Assembly: GCA_016788165.1 (NCBI GenBank)
Contig: JAEUTH010000016.1
Span: forward strand, 1 to 64,000
Length of the DNA: 64,000 nt
Direction: 5' to 3'
Origin: Bacteroidia bacterium
Lineage (GTDB): Bacteria; Bacteroidota; Bacteroidia; AKYH767-A; OLB10
The position numbers were made by a program, and so were the translations under genes. Positions 53,772 through 62,561 of this stretch are shown one piece after another. Numbering within the stretch: the stretch's first letter is position 1; the number at the start of each line of letters is the position of its first letter. The notes beneath the pieces were generated by a model that had not been told where the DNA came from, searched no databases, and saw only the letters and a program-made list of their open reading frames with translations.

Positions 53772-56108
53772 TTAACGTACAACAACCTCATCAACAAATA
53801 ACCAAGCCGCTGTACCTGCACCCGGATTACCATCCGGAATAATACCGCTATTGGCAACCATTACTTTTACAAACTGAACTTGCTGTGGCTGCACATCTAT
53901 TTTTATGGTTTTAATACCATTGGTTGCATCGGTTACAACCTGCTCAAAATTGGTATAATTAACTCCATCGGCCGAAATGCTTACAGTTACTTTTGCAGGT
54001 GCATATATCCATGAGTTGGTTTTAACCAGATAATTAACGCTTACATTACATACCTGCTTTGGTGTACCCATATCTATTGTTGCATCGCAGTTACTTCCTC
54101 TAAATCCAAACCAATTGCCATCGCCATAATTTATGCTGCCTTCCAAACCATTAGCTAAATCATTTGAATTACCGGGGTTATACTGTTGTGCCGGCTCAAC
54201 TGCTAATGTAACTTTTGCACCGGCTGCCTGATGTATATTAAAATATTTCTCGTATTCAGTACCCAGTTTAATACCATCTTTAAATGCCTGTGCTTTGAGC
54301 GTACATGTTTTATCAATTGTAATGGGGCCTTTATATTGATTGGCAGCAGTAACAGTTGCGCCATCAGTAGTATAAAAAATATCGCTGCCTTTAACTGCCG
54401 ATTGCAAAGCAACACTTAGTGTTTTGTCAGAAATAATTTTAGCTTCTAACTCAAACATGTGTCTTGCATAATTTACTTTTAAAAGGTCGAGTCGTTTAAA
54501 ATGATGAATCATGCGGTTCGAGAAATCACTGAAGTTTCGTTTCTCTTTAGGTGTCCATAAAACTTCGGCTAAAGCACATTGCCTTGGAAAAACCATATAC
54601 TCTACATAGTTTGTATTGTTCATGTATTCTGTCCAAACATTGCCTTGTGCACCCAATATAAATTTACTTTGTGCATCGGTTAAACCTTCGGGTATTGGAT
54701 TAAAACTGTATGTTTTTGCAACAGAAGTAAAACCACCAATAGCATACGGTTCTTTGTTTGATAACGATTGGTAGTGGTCGAAATAACAATGGCTGCCGGG
54801 TGTCATAATTGCATAGTGATTGCTTTTTGCAGCTTCAATTCCACCTTCGGTGCCACGCCAACTCATTATGGTAGCATTTGCCGAAACACCACCTTCTAAT
54901 ATTTCGTCCCAACCAATCATTTGTTTTTGTTTGCTGTTTAAAAACTTTTCTATTCGCTTCATAAAATAGCCTTGCAATGCTTCTTCATTGGCCAGTTTCT
55001 CTCGCTTTATCAAATCCTGACATAATGCGTTTTTCCATTGTGTTTTAGGCACTTCATCACCACCAATATGTATATACTTACCCGGAAACAACATGGTAAC
55101 CTCGGTTAACACATCTTGCAAAAACGTAAATGTTTTTTCGCTGGGACAGAAAATATTTTCGCTCACGCCCCAATCAGTAAGCACTTTTAAATTAGTATCA
55201 GGCTTACAACCCAATTCGGGGTATGCAGCAATAGCGGCCTGTGCATGACCGGGCATTTCAATTTCGGGAATAATGGTTACATATCTGTCTTGCGCGTATT
55301 TTACAACTTCTTTAATCTGAGCTTGCGTATAAAAACCACCATATGGTGTATTATCAAATGCACCCGGTTTATCATGTGCTGTATATATTACTGTACCGGC
55401 TCTAAATGCACCAACCTGAGTAAGCTTAGGGTACTTTTTAATTTCGATACGCCATCCTTGATCATCGGTTAAATGCCAGTGAAATGTATTCATTTTATGC
55501 ATGGCCATTAAATCAATATATCGTTTTATAAATTCAACTTTAAAAATATGACGGGCACAATCGAGGTGCATGCCACGGTATGAAAACTGTGGTGCATCTT
55601 CGATTTTTACACAGGGTATGCTCCATATCTTATTAGTTATTTTTTTGTTTTGATAAATGGAGTCGGCCATTAATTGCAGCAAAGTTTGGCCTGCATAAAA
55701 AGCGCCTGCACCATTACTGCATTTAACTACTACTCTATCATCCCGCACTTCCATAACGTATGCTTCCTTATTGGTTATGGTTTTATCATATAAAAAAGTA
55801 ATGGCATTTTTGCCTGCATCATTACCGGGTGTTAGTTTATCAAAAGTAAATTTATAGCCCGTAGCCGGATTAAGTTTTTCGATAAAAACCTGCGGTGCAT
55901 ATTTGTACTCTTTTATTTTTCCGTCATAAACAATTTTCGTGTTTTCGCGAATAATAAATTTACCTTTTAATGGCGTTAGCGATTGTGGAGCAGGTATAAT
56001 ATCATAAGTAGGCTCGGGTTCTATTGGTTTTGGGTCAGCTTTATAAAACTGGCTCATACTACTTAGCGTTGCGCAACAAAATAACAGGGTGAATAATTTA
56101 AATTTCAT
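53772..56108 (-). CDS. Family GH20 beta-N-acetylhexosaminidase
   Basis: This 778-residue exported glycosidase has a signal peptide to about residue 18 (ATLSSMSQF). The GH20b domain is at about 35-155 (IIPAPQSLTPLKGKFII). The catalytic TIM barrel is at about 170-520, with YRGMHLDCARH, HWHLTDDQGWRIEI, and the catalytic pair in HIGGDEVPK at about residue 347 and WRGTEGG further on. A chitobiase-like C-terminal beta region is at about 550-620 (FYTTDGATVTA). A discoidin/F5-8C-like domain is at about 630-778 (WFGFRGSNCDATIDMGTPKQVCNVSVNYL). It would release terminal GlcNAc or GalNAc. No T9SS sorting domain is present, so it is probably periplasmic. It follows rdgB by 10 bases. Confidence 0.93.
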   Translation of the reverse strand: MKFKLFTLLFCCATLSSMSQFYKADPKPIEPEPTYDIIPAPQSLTPLKGKFIIRENTKIVYDGKIKEYKYAPQVFIEKLNPATGYKFTFDKLTPGNDAGKNAITFLYDKTITNKEAYVMEVRDDRVVVKCSNGAGAFYAGQTLLQLMADSIYQNKKITNKIWSIPCVKIEDAPQFSYRGMHLDCARHIFKVEFIKRYIDLMAMHKMNTFHWHLTDDQGWRIEIKKYPKLTQVGAFRAGTVIYTAHDKPGAFDNTPYGGFYTQAQIKEVVKYAQDRYVTIIPEIEMPGHAQAAIAAYPELGCKPDTNLKVLTDWGVSENIFCPSEKTFTFLQDVLTEVTMLFPGKYIHIGGDEVPKTQWKNALCQDLIKREKLANEEALQGYFMKRIEKFLNSKQKQMIGWDEILEGGVSANATIMSWRGTEGGIEAAKSNHYAIMTPGSHCYFDHYQSLSNKEPYAIGGFTSVAKTYSFNPIPEGLTDAQSKFILGAQGNVWTEYMNNTNYVEYMVFPRQCALAEVLWTPKEKRNFSDFSNRMIHHFKRLDLLKVNYARHMFELEAKIISDKTLSVALQSAVKGSDIFYTTDGATVTAANQYKGPITIDKTCTLKAQAFKDGIKLGTEYEKYFNIHQAAGAKVTLAVEPAQQYNPGNSNDLANGLEGSINYGDGNWFGFRGSNCDATIDMGTPKQVCNVSVNYLVKTNSWIYAPAKVTVSISADGVNYTNFEQVVTDATNGIKTIKIDVQPQQVQFVKVMVANSGIIPDGNPGAGTAAWLFVDEVVVR

Positions 56109-56118
56109 AACAAATGTT

Positions 56119-56703
56119 TTATAACGGATTCCATTGGTTTAAAAACGCAATTAGTTTTTGTATTGCCAAACCACGATGACTTATTTTATTTTTTTCATCT
56201 AACGTCATTTGAGCAAACGATTTATTATAGCCATCAGGGATAAATAACGGATCGTATCCAAAGCCGTCAGTTCCTGTTAACTGCAAAGCAATATGGCCTG
56301 CAATGCTGCCTTCAAAGTAATGCACTTGGTTGCTATAAACCAATGCAATTACTGTTTTAAAATGGGCACTACGATTTGTAATACCATGCAACTTTTGTAA
56401 TAATAGTTGATTGTTTGCTGCATGATTAACCGGAAGCCCGGCAAAACGCGCTGTATGTACGCCCGGTGCGCCATTTAATGCGGTTACTTCTAAACCCGAG
56501 TCGTCAGCAAATACAGCCATGTCTGTATGCTTTGCAATGGTTTGTGCTTTAATTAAAGCATTATCGACAAAAGTATTTCCGTTCTCTTCAATGTCTTGCT
56601 TGTAACCAATTTCGGTTAGGCTAACTACATCAAACTTGCCCCCCAGTAATTGATTTACTTCGGTTAACTTATGTGCATTGTGTGTTGCAAAAATTATTTT
56701 CAT
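56119..56703 (-). CDS. rdgB: Non-canonical purine NTP diphosphatase (RdgB/HAM1)
   Basis: This 194-residue house-cleaning enzyme hydrolyses dITP, XTP and similar nucleotides. The ATG at 56703 gives the family start MKIIFATHNAHKLTEVN; the longer frame from 56733 adds ten poorly matching residues. Motifs: FADDSGLEVTALNGAPGVHTARFAG, TDGFGYDPLFIPDG and KNKISHRGLAIQKL. It is upstream of the hexosaminidase gene with a 10-base gap, probably one transcript, though the products are unrelated. Confidence 0.96.
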   Translation of the reverse strand: MKIIFATHNAHKLTEVNQLLGGKFDVVSLTEIGYKQDIEENGNTFVDNALIKAQTIAKHTDMAVFADDSGLEVTALNGAPGVHTARFAGLPVNHAANNQLLLQKLHGITNRSAHFKTVIALVYSNQVHYFEGSIAGHIALQLTGTDGFGYDPLFIPDGYNKSFAQMTLDEKNKISHRGLAIQKLIAFLNQWNPL

Positions 56704-56830
56704 CGGTCTGTTTGATCGGGTTAACGCAGCCATTGCTTTTAAATTACTGCTGCGTTGATAGTTATAACCCAGGCATTTAAATGTTTAAAACCATAGGCTA
56801 AAACATTATGTATTACCGTGCTTTAAAATA

Positions 56831-56859
56831 AAAAAAGCAGTTTTTCAAACTGCTTTTTA
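56831..56859 (-). terminator. Rho-independent terminator after the MaoC-like gene
   Basis: On the minus strand AAAAAGCAGTTT pairs with AAACTGCTTTTT around a 3-base loop, followed by a T run. It starts directly after the stop codon. Confidence 0.85.
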
Positions 56860-56860
56860 A

Positions 56861-57271
56861 CTACCAAACGTATTGTTTTTTATTCATCAATAATGCCTCA
56901 CCTGTTATGGTTAACTCTTTAGTGTCAACATTAAAAACTTCGGTTTTATAAAGCACTCTGTTTTTTTCAGGAAAAATTTCGGCTACCGTAATAACAGCTT
57001 CATAGTTAACACCGGTAAACATAGGTCGCATAAATTGCATAAGCTGTTTCATGTACACATTGCCATCGGCATATACCGTAGTGCCAAACAATTTTGTAAA
57101 AACGCTACCACCTAAATAGCCGTGTATAATACAACGACCAAACATAGATGCTTTACCTGCAGCTTCGTCAATATGTAAAGGATTGGTATCGCCCGAAACA
57201 CGTGCATAGGTGTTTACATCATCTTGGGTGTAACTAAAGGTGTGCTTAAAAGTATCGCCTACTTGAATCAT
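56861..57271 (-). CDS. MaoC-like (R)-specific enoyl-CoA hydratase (PhaJ-type)
   Basis: This 136-residue hot-dog-fold hydratase begins at the ATG at 57271 (MIQVGDTFKHTFSY); the open frame runs 25 residues further upstream but that part is not family-like. The catalytic signature GDTNPLHIDEAAGKAS matches the (R)-hydratase pattern with Asp28 and His33. Such enzymes add water to trans-2-enoyl-CoA to give (R)-3-hydroxyacyl-CoA, the monomer for polyhydroxyalkanoate (PHA). Its length and its neighbour, a PhaE-like gene transcribed the other way from 57545, support a PHA-related role. A general acyl-CoA role is an alternative. Confidence 0.88.
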   Translation of the reverse strand: MIQVGDTFKHTFSYTQDDVNTYARVSGDTNPLHIDEAAGKASMFGRCIIHGYLGGSVFTKLFGTTVYADGNVYMKQLMQFMRPMFTGVNYEAVITVAEIFPEKNRVLYKTEVFNVDTKELTITGEALLMNKKQYVW

Positions 57272-57464
57272 AATTTTGGGTTTTAAGTTTAATTGGATTA
57301 ATAAAAATGCGAGGTTAGGAAGAAAATAATTTAAGTTTCTAAACAAAAGGACATGTTTTACAATATTTTAACAATCAAAAACAACGACAAAAACCTTTCA
57401 AAAACCAATAAAATAAGCTATTTCAAACCAATTAAAAAGCACTGCTAAATCAATTAACAATAAA

Positions 57465-57497
57465 TTGTTTTAGGTGTGGCAAATAAAACTACTTTTG
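57465..57497 (+). promoter_or_regulatory. Bacteroidota-type promoter of the PhaE-like gene
   Basis: TTG (57465-57467), 22 bases, then TACTTTTG (57490-57497), a perfect TAnnTTTG. The predicted leader to the ATG at 57545 is about 40 bases. The promoter excludes the in-frame GTG at 57476 as start. The spacing and -7 box equal those of the TPR-gene promoter at 7481-7513. Confidence 0.6.
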
Positions 57498-57544
57498 CGC
57501 CCGATTTTAAAACATGGCATAAATGCCGCAAATCAAAACAAAAA

Positions 57545-59389
57545 ATGAACACTAAAACAAGCAACAACAAAAATTTGTACGCCACCTGGGTTGACTCACA
57601 AAAAAAGATGATTGACAGCCTTACTGAATCAACACAGAAATTTACAAAAGACGAAACTGTAAATAATACGATTGAAAAAGGTTCGGCATTGTACAAAAAC
57701 TGGCTTGATAACCAGCTTTCGTTTATGAATGAGCAAACTGATAAAATGCAAAAAAATCCTGCATCAGCTTTGCAACAAGAAGAAATTACCGAAACAGCTA
57801 AAAACTGGATGAAAAATCAAATGGAGCTAACTAAAAGTTTTATGGATTTTTCGATGAATACCATGAAGGAATACATGCAATCGCTTAACAAATCAATGCC
57901 GGTTTTAAATGGCAATGGCGATAAAATGACTAAGATGTTTAATGAGCATGTTGATACATTTAAAAAATGGAGCAATACTTTAAACAAACAAGTTGAAGAA
58001 ATGCTTCAAAATTTTGATAATCAAACTGCTAAAAATGCAATGGCAGGCATGTTTAATCAAACTGATGTTTACAATAAATTTGTTGAGTTGTGGACACCCG
58101 TTATCAAAGCATTACAAACAAACAACTTCAATACCGATTCGTTTAACCAATTAGTTAATCCGGCTCAATTCAAAACATTTATGGATAAAATGTTGGGATG
58201 GAATAAAGAAGCTATGGAAAACTATGCAGGTGCATTCAACTTAAATGGCAATCCGTTTAATGAGTACATGACACAGTTAAGCAACATGAATAAAAACTGG
58301 ATGAATTTGATGCAGCCATCAAACAATCCGGCAAATGATATGATGCAAAACTGGATGAAGTTTACACAAAACCAAACCGGTAACGATTGGATGAAAAACT
58401 GGATGCCTAACAGCAACCAAAATCCAATGGAAATGATGCAACAATGGATGCAAATGTTTCAAACTGCATCGCAAATGAATCAATGGGCTAATCAGTTTCA
58501 AAAATCATTTGGTTTGGAAAATTTTCAAAATGATTGGACTAAAAACTGGAATCAAATGATGGGTAATGATGTAGCTAAAAATTTTAGCAACATGCAAAAC
58601 CAATGGATGGATATGTTTAAAAACTTTTCGCCTTCGGCCGATATGTTTAAAGGCATGCCCAATTACATGGACATGTTTAAAAACTACAATGCCATGGACA
58701 TGTTTAAAAACATAAGCCAGCCTATGGATATGTTTAAAAACCTACCTGCTATGAATGGTGAAGTGTTTGAAAACATAATGAAAACTTATACCAATATGTT
58801 TGCAGCCAGCGAACAAGCTTTTGGTCCTATGTTTAGAATGATGACGCCAAATGCTACAAAAGCTAACATGGAATTGATGAAAAGCGTAATGCATAAAATG
58901 AATCAATACCAGATTAAAAATGCCGAAATGCAATATATGACCTATGAAGCTGGTGTTAAAGCCATGCAGGAAATAGGCAATAAAATGCAAGATAAAATGG
59001 CTAAAGCCGAAGGTTATAAATCAATGAATACCTTATACACTGAGTGGTTAAACACCAGCGATAAAGCTTTAGTTGCTTTATACGAAAGCGATGCTTACAG
59101 CAAAATACAGGCTGAGGTTGCTGCATTAGCTCATGGTATTAAAAAAGATGTTGAAGTGATAATGGAAAAAATGATGGTTAACATTCCGGTAATTACACGT
59201 ACTGAAATGGATGATACCTATAAAACCATTTATGATTTAAAGAAAAGAGTTAAAGAATTAGAACGCAGTTTAGAAAGCAAATCGGTTGCAAAAGCAGTTG
59301 CTGTTGAAACTGAAATGCCTGAAGTTGCAAAAGCAGCGCCAACTAAAAGTGTAGCTAAAGCACCTGTAAAAAAAACAGGACGTAAATAA
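57545..59389 (+). CDS. Enlarged PhaE-like PHA synthase subunit/phasin-like protein
   Basis: This is a 614-residue cytoplasmic protein. The last part (about 450-580) matches the class III PHA synthase subunit PhaE: WLNTSDKALVALYESDAYSKIQAEVAALAHG, then a helix ending MMVNIPVITRTEMDDTYKTIYDLKKRVKELERSL. PhaE is normally about 350 residues; here the N-terminal 450 residues are a long Asn/Met/Trp/Lys-rich helical region with many NWM or QWM phrases. Residues about 355-400 hold five 9- or 10-residue repeats based on MDMFKN. The tail (KSVAKAPVKKTGRK) is Lys/Ala-rich like the DNA-binding tails of PhaF-type phasins. No phaC is next to it. Probable role: granule surface or synthase activation; moderate certainty. 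Confidence 0.75.
   Translation: MNTKTSNNKNLYATWVDSQKKMIDSLTESTQKFTKDETVNNTIEKGSALYKNWLDNQLSFMNEQTDKMQKNPASALQQEEITETAKNWMKNQMELTKSFMDFSMNTMKEYMQSLNKSMPVLNGNGDKMTKMFNEHVDTFKKWSNTLNKQVEEMLQNFDNQTAKNAMAGMFNQTDVYNKFVELWTPVIKALQTNNFNTDSFNQLVNPAQFKTFMDKMLGWNKEAMENYAGAFNLNGNPFNEYMTQLSNMNKNWMNLMQPSNNPANDMMQNWMKFTQNQTGNDWMKNWMPNSNQNPMEMMQQWMQMFQTASQMNQWANQFQKSFGLENFQNDWTKNWNQMMGNDVAKNFSNMQNQWMDMFKNFSPSADMFKGMPNYMDMFKNYNAMDMFKNISQPMDMFKNLPAMNGEVFENIMKTYTNMFAASEQAFGPMFRMMTPNATKANMELMKSVMHKMNQYQIKNAEMQYMTYEAGVKAMQEIGNKMQDKMAKAEGYKSMNTLYTEWLNTSDKALVALYESDAYSKIQAEVAALAHGIKKDVEVIMEKMMVNIPVITRTEMDDTYKTIYDLKKRVKELERSLESKSVAKAVAVETEMPEVAKAAPTKSVAKAPVKKTGRK
58607..58750 (+). repeat. In-frame 30-base repeats coding MDMFKN units
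   Basis: Five copies of a unit containing GA(T/C)ATGTTTAAA begin at 58610, 58640, 58670, 58697 and 58727, with spacing of 30, 30, 27 and 30 bases. All are in frame and code for (M)DMFK(N/G) followed by four or five variable residues. Confidence 0.9.
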
Positions 59390-59428
59390 TCTAATTCAAT
59401 AAAAATATTTTTTGTTGTAGTTTGTTTA

Positions 59429-59460
59429 GCCATCTCTATACAGAGGTGGCTTTTTTATTT
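59429..59460 (+). terminator. Rho-independent terminator
   Basis: GCCATCTCT pairs with AGAGGTGGC (one T-G wobble) around a 4-base loop, then TTTTTTATTTT. It ends the PhaE-like gene. Confidence 0.85.
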
Positions 59461-59566
59461 TAGGCAACTACTTACACTTTTTTCAAAGTATAAAAGCGTA
59501 TTTGATTTAACTGATATACGCAATTAAAAATTGCAGTAAATAATTAGCTCGAACTTGAATTATAAC

Positions 59567-61402
59567 TTAGTGCACAAAATGTTTTAACCAATAATGCAAT
59601 GTAGCAATACGCCATACTAAAACTGCATTACTATTATCGCCCTTACTGTATTGATTAACTATGGTTTTAACCTTGTCAACATTTAGAAACGATAAAACAT
59701 CATAATCTATTTGCAGCAAATGTTGCAAAGGCCCGCGCAGCCATTTGTTTTCGCCCGGTGTTACAAAACCCTTTTTGTCCTTTCTTTCAGTAATAGCTTT
59801 TGGCAAAACATCGCGCAATGCTTCACGCAAAATATGTTTGGTTGACAGCCCTTGTATTTTATCGTCATTTTGAAAACTAAAAGCCAACTCAACCAAACGA
59901 TGATCGAGAAATGGCACACGCGATTCGATTGAAAAAGCCATACTGTTTCTATCCTCATAATGTAACAGTGATGGCAAACTGGTTGTTTGAATGAGGTTGA
60001 TTAAAAAACCATCCATACCTGCATGTGCATCTAATTGAAATGGCGCATCATGTATTGCTCTACCTAAAAATGGGAAATAATTTTTGTATTCAAATTCGTA
60101 AAGTTGCTGTTCTGTCCGAATGGTGCATAAAGCTGATTTGGCAAAATGTATGGCCTTTTGTTTGAAATTAAAGCCAAATTGATTGGTAATTTGTTTGGTT
60201 GTACTAAATGCGCTGCTGTATTCATTTTTGCGCAACATATCGGCAATTAAACGGTAATAGGTATGCATATAACCTCCTAAATATTCATCGCTTCCTTGCC
60301 CATCTAACACAACTTTTATTTTTTGTGATGCAATAAGTTGCATTAAAAAATATTGCGAAATAAATGAAGAGCCGGTTGCAGGCACGTCAGCATGATAAAG
60401 TGCATTGTGAAAATGTGCAGCCACTTCATCATCTGTTGGTTTTTTAAAATAGGCTTCTATTGCCGGATATTTATGCAGTACTTCATTTATGAAGGGTCTT
60501 TCGTCCACATCGCCTTTGCCATCGTAATATATGCTGAACGACTTGTATGGCATACTTTTGTTTAAATGCTGTACCATGCTTACAATGGCACTACTATCAA
60601 TACCTCCACTTAAACAACTGCCTACCGTAACATCGCTGCGCATGTGTAATTGAATGCTATCGGCAAATGCCTGCTTAAACATTTGAACTTTATCCTGAAA
60701 CGAGGCAATAATTTTTGAAGGTTCTATTTGCCAATAACATTTTATTTCGGGTTGTAACTGTTGGTGTAAATGCAAAATCATATAATGCGCTGCTGGCAAT
60801 GATTTTATGCATTGCAAATAGGTTTCATCTTTATAGCAAAGCCAGCCTAATTGCAAACCTCTTAAAGCTTGTGTGTAATTTACCGCGCCATTATAAACAG
60901 GCATTTGTTTAAGGGCTTTATACTCGCTCGAAAAGTAAAACCGGTTATTGGTTAAGATGTAATTAAAAGGTTTAATACCAAACCTATCGCGGGCAATAAA
61001 AAGCTGATGTTGTTTTGCATCATATAATACAAATGCCCACATGCCCACAAAGTAGTTTACACATTGGTGGCCCCAGTATAAATATGCTGCTAAAATTACT
61101 TCGCTGTCTGATTGTGTTGTAAAACTATAACCCGCTTGTTTAAGTTGATTTCTGAGCTCTATGTAATTATAAATTTCGCCATTAAACACCAGGGTTGCAT
61201 GTGCATAGTGCATGGGCTGGTTGGCATGCGTACTTAAATCAATAATACTTAAACGGTTATGACCTAATATCAGATGCTGCTGTTGCCAGGTATCGGTTGC
61301 ATCTGGGCCACGGTGCGTTGTGGTATGCAGCATTTGATTGGCATAAGCCAACCCCTGTTCAGGACTTACACTTGCATCAAACAAACCGGCTATGCCACAC
61401 AT
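59567..61402 (-). CDS. Asparagine synthase-type amidotransferase of a polysaccharide cluster
   Basis: This is a 611-residue glutamine-dependent amidotransferase. Cys2 (MCGIAGL) starts the glutaminase domain; RGPDATDTW and LGHNRLSIIDL follow. The synthase PP-loop is CLSGGIDSS near residue 267, then VVLDGQGSDEYLGGY and SIESRVPFLDHRLVEL. It differs from the first copy at 15209 in length and context: it follows glycosyltransferase and wecB genes (15-base gap), so it more likely forms an amide on a sugar, for example a uronamide, than free asparagine. It is the last gene of its operon within the window. Either role is possible by sequence. Confidence 0.9.
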   Translation of the reverse strand: MCGIAGLFDASVSPEQGLAYANQMLHTTTHRGPDATDTWQQQHLILGHNRLSIIDLSTHANQPMHYAHATLVFNGEIYNYIELRNQLKQAGYSFTTQSDSEVILAAYLYWGHQCVNYFVGMWAFVLYDAKQHQLFIARDRFGIKPFNYILTNNRFYFSSEYKALKQMPVYNGAVNYTQALRGLQLGWLCYKDETYLQCIKSLPAAHYMILHLHQQLQPEIKCYWQIEPSKIIASFQDKVQMFKQAFADSIQLHMRSDVTVGSCLSGGIDSSAIVSMVQHLNKSMPYKSFSIYYDGKGDVDERPFINEVLHKYPAIEAYFKKPTDDEVAAHFHNALYHADVPATGSSFISQYFLMQLIASQKIKVVLDGQGSDEYLGGYMHTYYRLIADMLRKNEYSSAFSTTKQITNQFGFNFKQKAIHFAKSALCTIRTEQQLYEFEYKNYFPFLGRAIHDAPFQLDAHAGMDGFLINLIQTTSLPSLLHYEDRNSMAFSIESRVPFLDHRLVELAFSFQNDDKIQGLSTKHILREALRDVLPKAITERKDKKGFVTPGENKWLRGPLQHLLQIDYDVLSFLNVDKVKTIVNQYSKGDNSNAVLVWRIATLHYWLKHFVH

Positions 61403-61417
61403 ATAAAAGTTATTTGA

Positions 61418-62557
61418 TTAAAGTTTTTCGATAATGGTTTTACAAATAAATTCCGCTGCATGGCCATCGCCAAAAATGGGCGGAAACTGAAGCGAAATAT
61501 CATTACTATAATAATATGCGAATGCATCTTCGATACGCGCAATGTTTGCACCGGCTAAAATAGCTGAACCACATGCAACCAACTCAGTCCATTCGGTTTG
61601 TTGGCGCAATATGATGCAAGGTTTTTTAAAGAAATAGGCTTCTTTTTGTACGCCTCCACTATCGGTAACAATCAGTTTTGCATTGCTTTCGAGCGCTATC
61701 ATATCTAAAAAAGAAACCGGTTCGATTATTTGTATCAATTTATTGTCAACTATGCTTTGATACAATTCGGGCGTGAGTGATTTTGGTAACAAGTGTGCTG
61801 TACGTGGATGTAATGGCAATACAAATGAAACTTGATACGCAAGCGATAAATTTTGAATGGCCTGAAATAAATTATTTAGTGCATCGGCATCATCGGTATT
61901 CTCTGCTCTGTGTACAGTAACCAATACATACGGCTTATTAATTTTATTTAATACGGTTGATTTACGATTTGCTTCTGCTTCAAAGAATAAGCTGTTGTCG
62001 TACATCACATCGCCACAATGCACAATAAATGCATTGTCGTTACTATAAGGTGGTAAAGCATTTTTATTAAAGCCTTCGTTAATTAAATTATTGTAACCGG
62101 CCACAGTTGGCGAAAACAATAAGGTAGCGCAATGATCGCATAAAATGCGGTTAATTTCTTCGGGCATTTTTTTATTAAACGACCTTAGGCCGGCTTCAAC
62201 ATGTACGATGGGTATATGCAGTTTTGATGCAGCAATGGCACCGGCTAATGTTGAATTGGTATCGCCATAAACCAATAATGCATGTGGCTTTTCGGCTACT
62301 AAAATTTGTTCAATACCTTCAATCATTTTTGCGGTTTGAATACCATGTGAACCTGAACCTACCTGCAAATTGTAATTACTGGCAGGTATGCGTAACTCAT
62401 CAAAAAACACTTGCGACATATTGTTGTCGTAATGCTGACCGGTGTGCACAATGACTTCGGCAATCTTATCGGCAAAACTATTTTTTATGGCGCGACTTAA
62501 AGCAGCGGCTTTAATAATTTGTGGGCGAGCACCTATAACAGTTACAATCTTTATCAT
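61418..62557 (-). CDS. wecB: UDP-N-acetylglucosamine 2-epimerase (non-hydrolysing)
   Basis: This 379-residue cytosolic enzyme converts UDP-GlcNAc to UDP-ManNAc for surface polysaccharides. Motifs: TVIGARPQIIKAAALSRAI at the N terminus, HTGQHYDNNMSQVFF, VYGDTNSTLAGAIAA, HVEAGLRSFNKKMPEEINR, and the C-terminal VTDSGGVQKEAYFFKKPCIILRQQTEWTELV. The length is normal. It lies 4 bases after the glycosyltransferase stop and 15 bases before the second amidotransferase, showing a single operon. Confidence 0.96.
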   Translation of the reverse strand: MIKIVTVIGARPQIIKAAALSRAIKNSFADKIAEVIVHTGQHYDNNMSQVFFDELRIPASNYNLQVGSGSHGIQTAKMIEGIEQILVAEKPHALLVYGDTNSTLAGAIAASKLHIPIVHVEAGLRSFNKKMPEEINRILCDHCATLLFSPTVAGYNNLINEGFNKNALPPYSNDNAFIVHCGDVMYDNSLFFEAEANRKSTVLNKINKPYVLVTVHRAENTDDADALNNLFQAIQNLSLAYQVSFVLPLHPRTAHLLPKSLTPELYQSIVDNKLIQIIEPVSFLDMIALESNAKLIVTDSGGVQKEAYFFKKPCIILRQQTEWTELVACGSAILAGANIARIEDAFAYYYSNDISLQFPPIFGDGHAAEFICKTIIEKL

Positions 62558-62561
62558 TTCT

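Noticed and set aside
58607-58750. Regular 30-base repeats that could suggest a CRISPR array
   Set aside because: The spacing includes 27 as well as 30, the copies are in frame and code for MDMFKN units, and there are no spacers or cas genes.
15209-61402. The two asnB-type genes as a recent duplication
   Set aside because: They differ in length and in many motifs outside the catalytic sites, and lie in different gene contexts, so they look like old paralogues.
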